From assembly GCF_029960815.1 (NCBI RefSeq), contig NZ_JASBRE010000003.1, positions 248,001-312,000 on the forward strand: 64,000 nucleotides of DNA, given 5' to 3'. Source of the stretch: Pseudomonas sp. AL03 (GTDB lineage Bacteria > Pseudomonadota > Gammaproteobacteria > Pseudomonadales > Pseudomonadaceae). A model generated the notes under the pieces. That model worked only from the letters and a program-made list of their open reading frames with translations. It did no database searches and was not told the origin of the DNA. Positions 27,084 through 36,079 of the stretch are shown here, piece after piece. The number at the start of each line of letters is the position of its first letter. The first letter of the stretch is position 1. Made by a program: the position numbers and the translations under genes.

Positions 27084-28019
27084 TCAATTCGCAACACGGT
27101 GGCTGCTATAACTGCCTACCAACACGTTGTCTATTTTTTTAAAAGTATCATCTAGAAGTTCGTAACGTCTGCGGTACATGGCGCGTTTTTTTGAAGGAAT
27201 ACTTTCAAGCGCCTTCTTGGACGGGACCATGGGAATCTCAAAAAAATCTTCGCGCTCTGACGGAGTCGCTCCATGCTCCAGCCAGATCAAATCATAATTG
27301 GCCGCAAGCTCTTTAGCTTTTTCAGCACCGAAGTACGGATGACGATGATGACGATACCCATCCCCTACCGCATAAATCCTCCCAACACCAATATTGATTG
27401 CAATATATTTAATCACTTCAATCAGAAAACTTCTTGGCCGAAGACCTTCAAAATCTTTTGTCAGGTCCCTATAAATACTCAAGGACCGATCACTCTCCAC
27501 GCCTTTGTGTATTCCTTGAACTGCACCGATAAAAATGCACAACTCAGTGTCCGTGCGACACAAGGTGAATGCTATTGATGCAATACGTAAATCGCCCTGA
27601 AACAGGTTCAACACCAACTCCCCTTCACGCATGAACCATACCGGACGATCCAGAACCAAGGAACAACCCGCCGCGAACGCCGATAAATCGCTCAACATCA
27701 AACTTTTATTTCGCCCCAGCAGCAACAGCTGCGGACAGCTTTTGGTGACGACTTCGTAATGCGAGGCTAATACGCTAAGTTTATTCTGAGAACTCCAGCT
27801 TCTACTGATGTATGGCCAATGAACAACACCCACACAATCCCCGCCCAACTGCTCAACACCGGACTTCCCAAGAGCGTTCGACATGCGCCAGAAAAACAAT
27901 TTTAGTTCAGACCAGTTTTTTACGACTAAAATCAGCATTTTAAACTTATTATTCAACGCTCTTAACGAATACCCTGCATGTAAAAACAATACGCTTTTTA
28001 ATATCACCCAATTATTCAT
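27084..28019 (-). CDS. DUF535 (VirK/YbjX-like) protein
   Basis: This 311-residue protein matches the VirK/YbjX (DUF535) family. Key blocks are LVLNLFQGDLRIASIAFTLC, LCIFIGAVQGIHKG with the family GAVQG turn, RPRSFLIEVIKYIAINIGVG and IYAVGDGYRHHRHPYFG, followed by IWLEHGATPSERED. YbjX/VirK are linked to membrane or surface changes and peptide resistance in enterobacteria, but no biochemical function is established. Its place between two glycosyltransferase genes (seven bases from the upstream GT2) suggests a role in the same pathway. AT-rich relative to its neighbours. Confidence 0.8.
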   Translation of the reverse strand: MNNWVILKSVLFLHAGYSLRALNNKFKMLILVVKNWSELKLFFWRMSNALGKSGVEQLGGDCVGVVHWPYISRSWSSQNKLSVLASHYEVVTKSCPQLLLLGRNKSLMLSDLSAFAAGCSLVLDRPVWFMREGELVLNLFQGDLRIASIAFTLCRTDTELCIFIGAVQGIHKGVESDRSLSIYRDLTKDFEGLRPRSFLIEVIKYIAINIGVGRIYAVGDGYRHHRHPYFGAEKAKELAANYDLIWLEHGATPSEREDFFEIPMVPSKKALESIPSKKRAMYRRRYELLDDTFKKIDNVLVGSYSSHRVAN

Positions 28020-28026
28020 CGCAGTC

Positions 28027-29013
28027 TCACTTGTATTCGATCAACGCCGTCTTGCCGGCGCCGAATCTGTTCAAAAGAAACTTGACTTGCCCGAGCATCT
28101 CGGGAAATTTCCCCAGCACGAGAAAGAAAGCCCGCAGCCAGTTTTCGCGCGTGGATCTATCGCCCCTGCGGGCCAAGCGCGCGACCTGCAATGGATAGAC
28201 CAGCAGCAGAGGCAGCCCAAACCACCCCAACATCAAACTCGCGATAACAGTCGCCAGCGGGACACCTAATCCCCAGAACCAGGCACGGCGCGACTCACGT
28301 AACCAATGCTGCTCTGGTGCCGCCCCATGCAAAAATGCGCCCTCGGCATAGGCGTAACCACCGCGCAGGGTACGCTGCCACCATTGGCCGAACCGGGTCA
28401 TGGTGGCATCGTGCAAAGTCATTTCCTCACCCAGACGCCAGACCTTCCATCCATTCCTACGCAGACGTATACACAATTCAGGCTCTTCCCCGGCAATGAG
28501 ATCCGGTCGAAACCCGGACGCTTCGGCGAAGGCGTCAGCCCGCATCAGCGCATCGCCACCACATGCCCTGGCCTCACCTACCGGCGTATCCCATTCGAGA
28601 TCACACAGTAAGTTGTAAACCGAGTGCTGTGGAAAACGTTCGCGGCGCCGTCCACAGACCACCGCGACGTCAGGATGTGTATCAAGAAAGGCCTGTGCCT
28701 GGGGCAGCCAGCCACCGACAACCTCGCAATCACCATCGACAAACTGCACATAACGCATCGCTGGCAATAAGCGTTGCACACAGGCGAATCCTTCATTGCG
28801 CGCGCGCGCAGCCGTAAAGGGAATCGTCATATCCAACTCGACCACGGCGACCCCAAGCGCCAAGGCAATCTGCACTGAACCATCCGTTGATCCAGAGTCG
28901 ACATAAACGACCTTCTGCGCCGCACCGACCAGTGAAGCCAGGCAACGTTCCAGACGTGGACCTTCATTGCGACCGATAACAACGACACCCATACCCGTAG
29001 CCATGGCGTTCAC
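28027..29013 (-). CDS. Family 2 glycosyltransferase
   Basis: This 328-residue GT2 has VVVIGRNEGPRLERCLASLV (donor-binding strand), VVYVDSGSTDGSV, VQFVDGDCEV (DxD-like metal site) and the acceptor-side EPELCIRLRRNGWKVWRL. Two hydrophobic helices near residues 240-275 tether it to the inner membrane. Several ATGs lie in the first eight codons; the one giving MGVVVIGRNEG (28992) would also fit. It belongs to the long minus-strand run and is followed closely by the DUF535 gene. Confidence 0.9.
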   Translation of the reverse strand: MNAMATGMGVVVIGRNEGPRLERCLASLVGAAQKVVYVDSGSTDGSVQIALALGVAVVELDMTIPFTAARARNEGFACVQRLLPAMRYVQFVDGDCEVVGGWLPQAQAFLDTHPDVAVVCGRRRERFPQHSVYNLLCDLEWDTPVGEARACGGDALMRADAFAEASGFRPDLIAGEEPELCIRLRRNGWKVWRLGEEMTLHDATMTRFGQWWQRTLRGGYAYAEGAFLHGAAPEQHWLRESRRAWFWGLGVPLATVIASLMLGWFGLPLLLVYPLQVARLARRGDRSTRENWLRAFFLVLGKFPEMLGQVKFLLNRFGAGKTALIEYK

Positions 29014-29047
29014 TCAGCGACGCAATTGAAGTAATCCATCCGGTGGT

Positions 29048-29572
29048 TCATGTGCATTCCCTCGCTTCTGCGTACTTCCTTTTCTTGATAGTCGCAGGCA
29101 CACCCACTGCCACCGAGTCGTCTGGCACATCGGTCAGCACCACAGCATTGGCACCAATCACGACATTGTTACCAATGCGGATATTGCCCAGCACCTTGGC
29201 CCCTGAACCGATATCAACATTGTTACCCATCACCGGGGCAATCGGCTCATTCACATTCTTAAGGCCCACGACGACGCCATTGCGAATACGGCAATCATCG
29301 CCAAACTGCGCATAGCCACTGATCACGATTCCGCCGAAATGATCGATGACGAAGTTACGCCCGATCACAACCTCACACGGCAGCTCGATACCCGTGACGA
29401 TCTGCACCAGTTTGAAGAGCACTTTGTATATAAAGGAAAGCAATTTACGCAACAGCGCTGGGCGCACACCGTAGCGCCAGCGCCCAAAACGATAAACCAC
29501 CATCACCCAAAACCCCTGAGCCCCCCAATCTCCCGCGTAGGCACGCAAGTCAGCACGTATGTTTTCGAACAT
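29048..29572 (-). CDS. Serine-acetyltransferase-like left-handed beta-helix acetyltransferase
   Basis: This 174-residue hexapeptide-repeat acyltransferase resembles the CysE-like enzymes of polysaccharide loci. Repeats run from GIELPCEVVIGRNFVIDHFG through CRIRNGVVVGL, APVMGNNVDIGSGAKVLGNI and IGNNVVIGANAVVLTDVPDD, with the catalytic histidine in VIDHFGG. An N-terminal helical segment (DLRAYAGDWGAQGFWVMVVY) matches WcaB-like proteins. It likely O-acetylates a sugar in the repeat unit or its precursor. It lies eight bases after the GT2 gene. Confidence 0.88.
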   Translation of the reverse strand: MFENIRADLRAYAGDWGAQGFWVMVVYRFGRWRYGVRPALLRKLLSFIYKVLFKLVQIVTGIELPCEVVIGRNFVIDHFGGIVISGYAQFGDDCRIRNGVVVGLKNVNEPIAPVMGNNVDIGSGAKVLGNIRIGNNVVIGANAVVLTDVPDDSVAVGVPATIKKRKYAEARECT

Positions 29573-29580
29573 AAATTGCT

Positions 29581-30537
29581 CTACCGTGTGGGTTGGCTAG
29601 CGAATTTGGTATCACGCAGCAACGCCCAGGTCACACGAGCATGCTGCCAACACGCCCCTATGGCAGCCCAGTCGTGGCCTTTCACTATCGCCTTGAGCGC
29701 CAAAATCAGATCACCCAGACTCACCAACACCATATGTGCGGCCAAACCCACTAGACCGTGGTGCTTGCGGAAGTACAAAAGCTCACTTTCGATTTGTAAT
29801 GTGGGCAGCTGGTGACAAATCGCATTGAGTTTGTCAACAGACTTGGCACTTTCACCGCCGATATGCACCACCGTGGTATGCGGGTAGTAAACCACCTTCC
29901 AGCCCGCCTGTTTAACGCGCTTGCAGTGATCTACCTCCTCGAAATAAAGGAAGTAGCGCGGATCGAACAAGCCAACCTGGTCGATGACTTCACGGCGGAT
30001 CAGGTAATAGCACCCGGGCACCCAGTCGCACTCACGCACCGAAGCATGATCCCAAGCCATGTCGTCGACCCTCTTCACCCCAGGGAAAAAGCGCTCAAGC
30101 CCTGTGCGCGAGAGGAAGACATTCAACGGCGTCGGAAAATAGCGGCAGGAGGCTTGCAAATCTCCCTCTCGTCCAACCAACCGAACGCCCAGGACACCAC
30201 AATCAGGATGAGTCTCCATATAGTCGAGGGTCGTGCTCAGCGTATCCGCAGCAACGAAGGCATCGGTATTGAGGAGCAACGCATACTTGCCCTGCAGGTG
30301 TTCAACCAATTGATTGTTGGCACGCCCAAAGCCAACATTATTTTCATTGGCCAGCTGCAACGCTTCTGGACAAATAGTTGCCAGACACTCCAGCGAATTA
30401 TCGGCAGAGGCATTGTCCACCACCAAATAGCGTGTGCGGCCCACACTATGAGACTGGCGTAACGCATTAAACATCGGTTGCAACAGAGCCGCTGTATTGT
30501 AGTTAACGACCAATACATCAAGGGGAGCACTAACCAT
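29581..30537 (-). CDS. Family 2 glycosyltransferase (rhamnosyltransferase-like)
   Basis: This 318-residue GT2 of the WcaA/RfbN/rhamnosyltransferase-like group has VLVVNYNTAALLQPMFNALR, LVVDNASADNSLE, GFGRANNQLVEHLQGKYALL, LLNTDAFV (DxD equivalent NTD) and a C-terminal RYFLYFEEVDHCKRVKQAGW block with the catalytic EEVD. I chose the ATG at 30537, whose first eight bases overlap the end of the upstream acyltransferase gene (ATGGTTAG); the frame's TTG at 30552 is less likely. Confidence 0.9.
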   Translation of the reverse strand: MVSAPLDVLVVNYNTAALLQPMFNALRQSHSVGRTRYLVVDNASADNSLECLATICPEALQLANENNVGFGRANNQLVEHLQGKYALLLNTDAFVAADTLSTTLDYMETHPDCGVLGVRLVGREGDLQASCRYFPTPLNVFLSRTGLERFFPGVKRVDDMAWDHASVRECDWVPGCYYLIRREVIDQVGLFDPRYFLYFEEVDHCKRVKQAGWKVVYYPHTTVVHIGGESAKSVDKLNAICHQLPTLQIESELLYFRKHHGLVGLAAHMVLVSLGDLILALKAIVKGHDWAAIGACWQHARVTWALLRDTKFASQPTR

Positions 30538-31147
30538 TGGGCTGCTCGCCAAAAAAATGTTGTACTCTCATTGCTTTAAGCTTTGGTTCAACTTCCGGGT
30601 CATATAAACCATTGCGCTGCCTGATGAGGTCAATCCACGGATAAGTGGCGCAGCGCTCTTCGACTTTCGCCAACAGCTCTTCCAATGTACAGATAACCTT
30701 GGCTGGATTTCCCCCAACCACTACCCCAGGCGGAACATCTTTTACTACTACAGCACCGGCGGCGACAATTGAATCTGGACCAATAGTCACACGCGGCATG
30801 ATGATAGCGCCATAACCGACAAAACAATTATCACGTATGTCGATAGGGCCGACAGAGTCAAGTTTTGTACCAAAGCGTACATCGAGCAAGCCGACTATGC
30901 CATCGTGGCCGAACAGCGTGCAATCAGATAAACCTACATTATTTCCGAGTCGCACTAGCGTAGGATCAGTTATGTTGCACCCAAGATTGATCCATACGCC
31001 TTTGCCGATGGAGTGCAGAGATCCCCATCGAGCGAGGTGCTTAGCCCATTCATACCCGTCCGGTTTACAGAATTTTTTATAGAGCGAGGTTCCACGCCCC
31101 GTGGTTTTGGCAATATGAGCAATAGTACGCTTTAGTAGACCAATCAT
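30530..31147 (-). CDS. Left-handed beta-helix acyltransferase
   Basis: This 205-residue hexapeptide acyltransferase of the maltose/galactoside acetyltransferase-like group (WcaF, VatD-like) has repeats from IGKGVWINLGCNITDPTLVR through LGNNVGLSDCTLFGHDGIVG, PIDIRDNCFVGYGAIIMPRV and IGPDSIVAAGAVVVKDVPPG, then the closing GVVVGGNPAKVI turn typical of the family. The likely catalytic histidine is in FGHDG. It probably O-acetylates a sugar of the polysaccharide. Its end overlaps the GT2 start, so the two are translationally coupled. Confidence 0.88.
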   Translation of the reverse strand: MIGLLKRTIAHIAKTTGRGTSLYKKFCKPDGYEWAKHLARWGSLHSIGKGVWINLGCNITDPTLVRLGNNVGLSDCTLFGHDGIVGLLDVRFGTKLDSVGPIDIRDNCFVGYGAIIMPRVTIGPDSIVAAGAVVVKDVPPGVVVGGNPAKVICTLEELLAKVEERCATYPWIDLIRQRNGLYDPEVEPKLKAMRVQHFFGEQPNG

Positions 31148-31280
31148 CCTGTCAGCCTCAATAATTCAGCGATATACATCTGTGCCAGGGTTAGATACAC
31201 CCTGATTCTTGATTACCACTACCCTAAGCGTAGACGTCTCCCTGAAATTCAACACTCAAAAAAACCACAAATGCGTCCAC

Positions 31281-32747
31281 TCAGGAATACCTGCCCACCA
31301 CCGGGCCCATTTGATGGTTAAGATAATCCGCCAGCCGTAGAGCAAGCTGCAAAAGAGGCATCGTGGGGTTACAGGCACCGCCTGTAGCGAAGACACTGCT
31401 GCCCGCAACGTAAAGATTCTCGACACCGAACACTTTGCAGTTCTCGTCGACAACGCCAAACTCAGGCGACGTCGACATCCGTGTGGTCCCCATATGATGA
31501 GCATGGGGATTGACCTTCAGGCGCAAATCGACGTCATACACGCATTCTTCCAACTTGACAAAGCCCAGCCCTGTGTCAGCAAAACACTTTGCCACTTCGA
31601 GCCCGATGGACTTGATGGTATTTCTGTCTTCGGGGCTTAGTTCCCAATGAACGTTTACCTTTCTCATCCCTAACGCATCTCGCTCGTCCAGCAACGAGAG
31701 GCGGCTATTGGGGTTGGGAAACTGCTCGATCAGCGTGCCGAGCACCCCATCCCCAGGGCAATTGAACTTGGCAATAAATTCAATCTTGTGCGCCGCACCC
31801 ACTTCGCAGACGAGGTTCTCGAAAAAGCTCTTGATGGCAGCCATTCGCCCATAGGATTTCACTTCAGCTACAAGCGAGGCCGTCACATTCCCTTTACCTG
31901 ACCTGTGCTCCATCACGAATGCATCGGTCGTGAAGTACTGTCGAGCATCGGTACCCTGCCCGTCTTTCAGGATGAAGGTACCCAGATCGACGTTCAGATG
32001 TTCCATGAAACATCTACCCGCGTAACCATCCTTGCTGACGATACCGCCAGCTGCCAGGGACTCACTGTTGAGCAGTTGCCTGGCATTCTCGATCGCGCCC
32101 GTCGCCAAAATGAATTGTTTTGCCGTGACTCGCTCTCGATGCAGTTCGTAGTCCGAGACGACCACTGTCGCTATGCTGCCGGTCTTGCTGTCAAACTCAA
32201 GATCGACACAGTTGCAATTGATGAAGACATCAAGCCCCTCGGTCTCATTAAGTTCCTTGGCATATTTTTGTGCAAATCGCGTCGGCGGGCTTAGCAGGAA
32301 ACGATCAGCTTCAAATTCGACGCCGTCCAAAGTCGCATTGATAGCCTTGAATCCAGAGAGCGGCGGAAGATCTACAATATCCATGGCCGCCGGCAGATTA
32401 CGCTCCATCTCGGAATACGCGATGGGCCAACCGGGTAAGCGCACCGGAGGGCCCACGGTAAAGTCGGACGGTTCAAAGGGACGGCATCGCCCGGCCCAGT
32501 GATTGGAGGTCCCGCCAAGAAAGCGCAAGCGTGTTTCCTCAGCGTAGACCTCGAGGCCTGACGATGAGACCTTGTAGAGGTTTTGCGAGGCCGGTGAATA
32601 CTCGTGCCCACCGCCCTCGACAAGCACCACACGCCGACCATTACCGGCTAAACGCAAGGCCAGCGTAATGCCGGCTGGGCCCCCACCTATGATGCAGACG
32701 TCATAGTGGTCGCGGAGTTCTTTCTGCGATTGGTAGTCTTTGATCAT
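31281..32747 (-). CDS. GMC-type FAD oxidoreductase in the EPS locus
   Basis: This 488-residue flavoprotein has the FAD dinucleotide fold in YDVCIIGGGPAGITLALRLA and the GMC-like LRFLGGTSNHWAGRCRPFEP block. It also has an FILATGAIENARQLLNSES motif and the C-terminal NPHAHHMGTTRMS, NLYVAGSSVFATGGACNPTM catalytic and FAD-closing region. Relatives oxidise sugar or alcohol groups; the natural donor is unknown. No heme or membrane subunit of gluconate/fructose dehydrogenases is adjacent, only a small twin-arginine protein whose stop overlaps this ATG (ATGA). I chose the start at 32747 because of that coupling; an upstream ATG in frame at 32786 lies inside the small gene. Confidence 0.88.
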   Translation of the reverse strand: MIKDYQSQKELRDHYDVCIIGGGPAGITLALRLAGNGRRVVLVEGGGHEYSPASQNLYKVSSSGLEVYAEETRLRFLGGTSNHWAGRCRPFEPSDFTVGPPVRLPGWPIAYSEMERNLPAAMDIVDLPPLSGFKAINATLDGVEFEADRFLLSPPTRFAQKYAKELNETEGLDVFINCNCVDLEFDSKTGSIATVVVSDYELHRERVTAKQFILATGAIENARQLLNSESLAAGGIVSKDGYAGRCFMEHLNVDLGTFILKDGQGTDARQYFTTDAFVMEHRSGKGNVTASLVAEVKSYGRMAAIKSFFENLVCEVGAAHKIEFIAKFNCPGDGVLGTLIEQFPNPNSRLSLLDERDALGMRKVNVHWELSPEDRNTIKSIGLEVAKCFADTGLGFVKLEECVYDVDLRLKVNPHAHHMGTTRMSTSPEFGVVDENCKVFGVENLYVAGSSVFATGGACNPTMPLLQLALRLADYLNHQMGPVVGRYS

Positions 32748-32938
32748 GCTTGTGTTTGCCGAAAATGCTGGGCAGGCAGCACCCATCCGTTGATTACAAC
32801 AAACTCGGATTTAGCAGCAGAAGACCGAGCAACGGCTTTGGAAAAGCCGAACATAAACCCCCCAAGACTCAACAGGACAAATGCCTGGAGGAAGCCTCTG
32901 CGACCGTTCACAGAGGTATTCAAATCAGTTTCTCTCAT
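32744..32938 (-). CDS. Small protein with twin-arginine signal, coupled to the GMC oxidoreductase (64 aa)
   Basis: This 64-residue frame has GRRGFLQAFVLLSLGGFMFG at residues 12-31, which is a Tat-type (RR followed by F-L) signal with a hydrophobic h-region. The mature part is only about 25 residues (SEFVVINGWVLPAQHFRQ). Its last base pairs overlap the oxidoreductase start (ATGA), so the two are translated together. It may anchor, chaperone or carry the flavoprotein to the periplasm by hitch-hiking, as small subunits do in gluconate-dehydrogenase-like complexes. That is inference. I know no named family. Confidence 0.65.
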   Translation of the reverse strand: MRETDLNTSVNGRRGFLQAFVLLSLGGFMFGFSKAVARSSAAKSEFVVINGWVLPAQHFRQTQA

Positions 32939-33078
32939 GATTCAAAGCTCCACGACATCGAGATTACGCTGGAAATTTCAACTGCACATCAAGGTCACAT
33001 TTTTTTGGCGGCCGCCATCAACACCTCAATGGCGACGCTGTGCCACAGCTTTGGAAACATCAAGAGAAATAGATCAAA

Positions 33079-34455
33079 TCAAAGCCAGTTAGCAATACTC
33101 GTCAACAACTCCCCACACAAAGCCCCCACCGCCAGCATTGGCAGCACTACCAGTTCACGCTTGAGATTGAACAGCCCCAGACGACAATTGACATAAAAAA
33201 CCAGGATAAGCGTAGGAAACGTATATAAGGCTGCGCCCCAAATCGCATATTCGACCCCGCCAATCGCCAGCAGCAGAGGCAGCAGCACCCACAACGCGAC
33301 CACGCGAATAATGTTATCCATGGCCTGGTATTTTGTGTGCCCCAAGGCAATCCAGACCTGATGCGCCAGCATGTAGCGCATTGTGAAAAAAGAGAGTGAA
33401 AGAATGGCCATCATGTTCCCGGCCTGGGCGTAACGCTCATCGTACAAAACGCTGATGAGCAGTGGACTGCCAGTCAAGAACAGCCCACATAAAAACAGAC
33501 AGGCAAGATCGATCATCAATTTCAAGCGGTAGTACAAAGCCTGGAGCCGTACGGTGTCATTAGTTCTTGAGGCCTCACTGAAGGCCGGCAAGGCCACGGC
33601 CCCGAATATCTTTTGCAACCCAAGCTGAACAGCTCCCAAGATCAGCACGGCAATGGAGTAAACGCCCAGTTCACTGGTCGTCATGCTGCCGCCGAACCAG
33701 ATACGATCACCGTACATGGCCAATACGCCCACTGCCGACGACAACAGTATCCAACGGCCGAAGCCGACTAATTCCTTGAGCGCAGAACGTTCCCACTGCA
33801 GACGGTTAGGCGGGCCCTCGAACCAGAAATGCCCCACCAGCGTGCTGACCATCGCTGAGACCAGACCCGCAGCCACCAGTGACCAGATGGACCTGGTGAA
33901 GTAACCGATGCCCAGCATCACCAACAGCCCGGTGAGCTGGGACGCAAACTCGGTGAGTACCACTTTCTTTTGCTGGAAAGCGCGCACTGCCAGGTCGATT
34001 TTCGTCGACTGAAAACCAGTGATGATTGCCGAGAAACTGGTCACGGCCAACACCAGCGGCAACTCGGGTGCGGCGTAGGTGGAATTGACCGGCCACAGAT
34101 TGTGGGTCTGTGCAAACCAGGCGAGGGCCGCGAGGAGAAGTGTCGAAGCAAAAAGGATAAAGCCGCGCACGATCTGCACGGTCCAGATGGTATTGAGAAA
34201 CACCGGATCGTCGCCACGCGGACTCTGAATAATGTTCTGGCGCAAGCCGACGTCGGAAAGCAAGTGCAGAACCAGCGAAACGGTGATGGCGATCATCATG
34301 ATGCCGAACATCTCCGGCATCAGCAGACGGGCCATTATCAGGTTGCCGCCCAAGCGAAAGGCTTGAGACGTAACCAGCGCCCCGAGATTCCATGCCCCAG
34401 CAGAGATCGCTCGCTTACGAAGGCCCAACGATGGCGACAAATCAACTAACGACAT
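33079..34455 (-). CDS. Wzx-type polysaccharide flippase
   Basis: This 458-residue membrane protein has about twelve to fourteen hydrophobic segments spread over its whole length. It begins RAISAGAWNLGALVTSQAFR, then MARLLMPEMFGIMMIAITVS, the usual first two helices of the oligosaccharide-flippase/MATE-like (PST) family. Further helices lie near 95, 120-145, 180-205, 255-275, 300-320, 345-365, 385-415 and 430-450. It moves the undecaprenyl-linked repeat unit across the inner membrane. It heads the long minus-strand operon. A 96-base gap separates it from the divergent polymerase gene. Confidence 0.88.
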   Translation of the reverse strand: MSLVDLSPSLGLRKRAISAGAWNLGALVTSQAFRLGGNLIMARLLMPEMFGIMMIAITVSLVLHLLSDVGLRQNIIQSPRGDDPVFLNTIWTVQIVRGFILFASTLLLAALAWFAQTHNLWPVNSTYAAPELPLVLAVTSFSAIITGFQSTKIDLAVRAFQQKKVVLTEFASQLTGLLVMLGIGYFTRSIWSLVAAGLVSAMVSTLVGHFWFEGPPNRLQWERSALKELVGFGRWILLSSAVGVLAMYGDRIWFGGSMTTSELGVYSIAVLILGAVQLGLQKIFGAVALPAFSEASRTNDTVRLQALYYRLKLMIDLACLFLCGLFLTGSPLLISVLYDERYAQAGNMMAILSLSFFTMRYMLAHQVWIALGHTKYQAMDNIIRVVALWVLLPLLLAIGGVEYAIWGAALYTFPTLILVFYVNCRLGLFNLKRELVVLPMLAVGALCGELLTSIANWL

Positions 34456-34550
34456 AACATCATCCCCGGACTCAATGGCTCAAAAGGAACTATAGTCGCC
34501 TTTGGCCATTCCACTAGCCGTCGCTCATCAATCAATAAGTCCAATCATCC

Positions 34551-36074
34551 ATGCCTGAGCACTTCCGAGCGTTAATCGTCATTCTGGTCCTTGCCGGCAT
34601 CGTTTTTGCCATGGCACGTCGACCAGCAGCAGACCTGATTCCCGACCGTGATTTCACTCGTCGGCGCAATCTGTGGTTCGTATTGACGCTACTGGCCTTT
34701 GTTTCGCACAGTTTCTGGGTGTACGCGGGCATTGCCGCGATCGTTTTGACCTTCGCACGAAAAAGCGAACGCAATCCCGTGGCGCTATTTTTCCTTCTGC
34801 TGTTTCTCATCCCGCCGGCCCCGGCAGAAATTCCCGGCTTCGGCCTGATCAACTATTTTTTTACCCTGAACCATGTTCGTCTACTGGCACTGTGTGTGTT
34901 GCTTCCGGCTTTTTTCGCTCTGCGCAGGCGAGCAGACACGGTCCCTTTCGGGCGCACCTGGCCTGACAAGCTGTTAGCCGCCAACATCGTGCTGACGAGC
35001 CTGCTTTACCTGCGAGACACCACGGTCACCGACACCTTGCGCCAAATGCTCTACCTGTTCATCGAAGTTTTTTTGCCTTACTACGTTGCCAGCCGGGCGC
35101 TGAAGAACCTCAGCGACTTCAAGGACGCTCTGTTCGGTTTTGTACTCGCCGCCATGGTGCTGTCGCTTATAGGTCTCTTCGAATTTTCCAAGCACTGGCA
35201 GCTGTACAGCGCGGTTGTCAACGCCATGGGCATGCAATGGGAGTCCGGCTACTTGAGTCGTGGTGGCTCATTGCGCGCCAGCGCCACCACCGGCCAGGCC
35301 ATTGCGCTGGGCTTCGTCATCAGCGTGGCCATCGGCTTTTACCTGTACTTGCAGGAGGATGTACGTAGCAAATTGCAGCGCAGCCTCGGCGCGCTGTTGC
35401 TCGCCGGTGGTCTGTACGTGCCGCTGTCGCGTGGACCCTGGGTCGGCGCAGCCGCCATGATCGTCGTGTTCATCGGCACCGGCCGTAAAGCGGTCAAACG
35501 CCTGATGCTGCTGGCGGCTGCCGGGGTGCTCGCCCTTCCCTTGCTGGCCGTCGCGCCGGGCGGGCAAAAAGTGCTTGATCTGCTGCCGTTTATCGGCACG
35601 GTGGAAGTAGAAAATATTACCTACCGGCAGCGCTTGATTGATAACGCCGTGATCGTTATCCAGCGCAACCCTTGGCTGGGTTCTTTCGATTACCGCAGCA
35701 CACCGGAAATGCAGTCCTTGACTCAAGGCCAGGGGATCATCGATATCGTGAACACCTATATCGGCGTAGCGCTGTCGTTCGGTTTGATTGGTTTGACGCT
35801 TTTCGTGGTTTTTTTCGTCAGTGTTCTGCAGGGCATCCGCAAGGGGATGCGTTCGTTCCCCAACGAAGACGATGAGGCACGCCGACTCGGACGTGCACTT
35901 CTGGCGACGCTGGCCGGGATCCTGATCACCATCGTTACCGTTAGCAGTATCACGGTGATCCCTGTGGTGTATTGGTCGGTGGCTGGACTGGGAGTTGCCT
36001 ATGCTCAGATGGCGCGCAGGCTCAAGCACACTTCAACTGCAGTCACTGCGAGTGCCAACCTTCAACTCAGGTAA
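34551..36074 (+). CDS. Wzy/O-antigen-ligase-like polysaccharide polymerase
   Basis: This 507-residue integral membrane protein has about eleven helices and a large periplasmic loop between residues about 355 and 410. The loop carries an Arg-rich ITYRQRLIDNAVIVIQRNPW segment, which in O-antigen polymerases and ligases (Wzy_C) follows the essential arginine. Preceding blocks include RGGSLRASATTGQAIALGFV and GLYVPLSRGPWVGAAAMIVV. It most likely joins repeat units in the periplasm. It is co-transcribed with the secreted glycosidase gene (five-base gap) and points opposite to the rest of the glycosyltransferase run. Confidence 0.85.
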   Translation: MPEHFRALIVILVLAGIVFAMARRPAADLIPDRDFTRRRNLWFVLTLLAFVSHSFWVYAGIAAIVLTFARKSERNPVALFFLLLFLIPPAPAEIPGFGLINYFFTLNHVRLLALCVLLPAFFALRRRADTVPFGRTWPDKLLAANIVLTSLLYLRDTTVTDTLRQMLYLFIEVFLPYYVASRALKNLSDFKDALFGFVLAAMVLSLIGLFEFSKHWQLYSAVVNAMGMQWESGYLSRGGSLRASATTGQAIALGFVISVAIGFYLYLQEDVRSKLQRSLGALLLAGGLYVPLSRGPWVGAAAMIVVFIGTGRKAVKRLMLLAAAGVLALPLLAVAPGGQKVLDLLPFIGTVEVENITYRQRLIDNAVIVIQRNPWLGSFDYRSTPEMQSLTQGQGIIDIVNTYIGVALSFGLIGLTLFVVFFVSVLQGIRKGMRSFPNEDDEARRLGRALLATLAGILITIVTVSSITVIPVVYWSVAGLGVAYAQMARRLKHTSTAVTASANLQLR

Positions 36075-36079
36075 TTCCA

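Noticed and set aside
34551..36074. Exosortase candidate among the membrane proteins of the EPS locus
   Set aside because: The 507-residue protein was checked as a possible exosortase because of the PEP-CTERM-like gene. It matches Wzy/O-antigen-ligase layout with the Arg-rich periplasmic loop, and lacks the Cys/Arg/His catalytic layout of exosortases.
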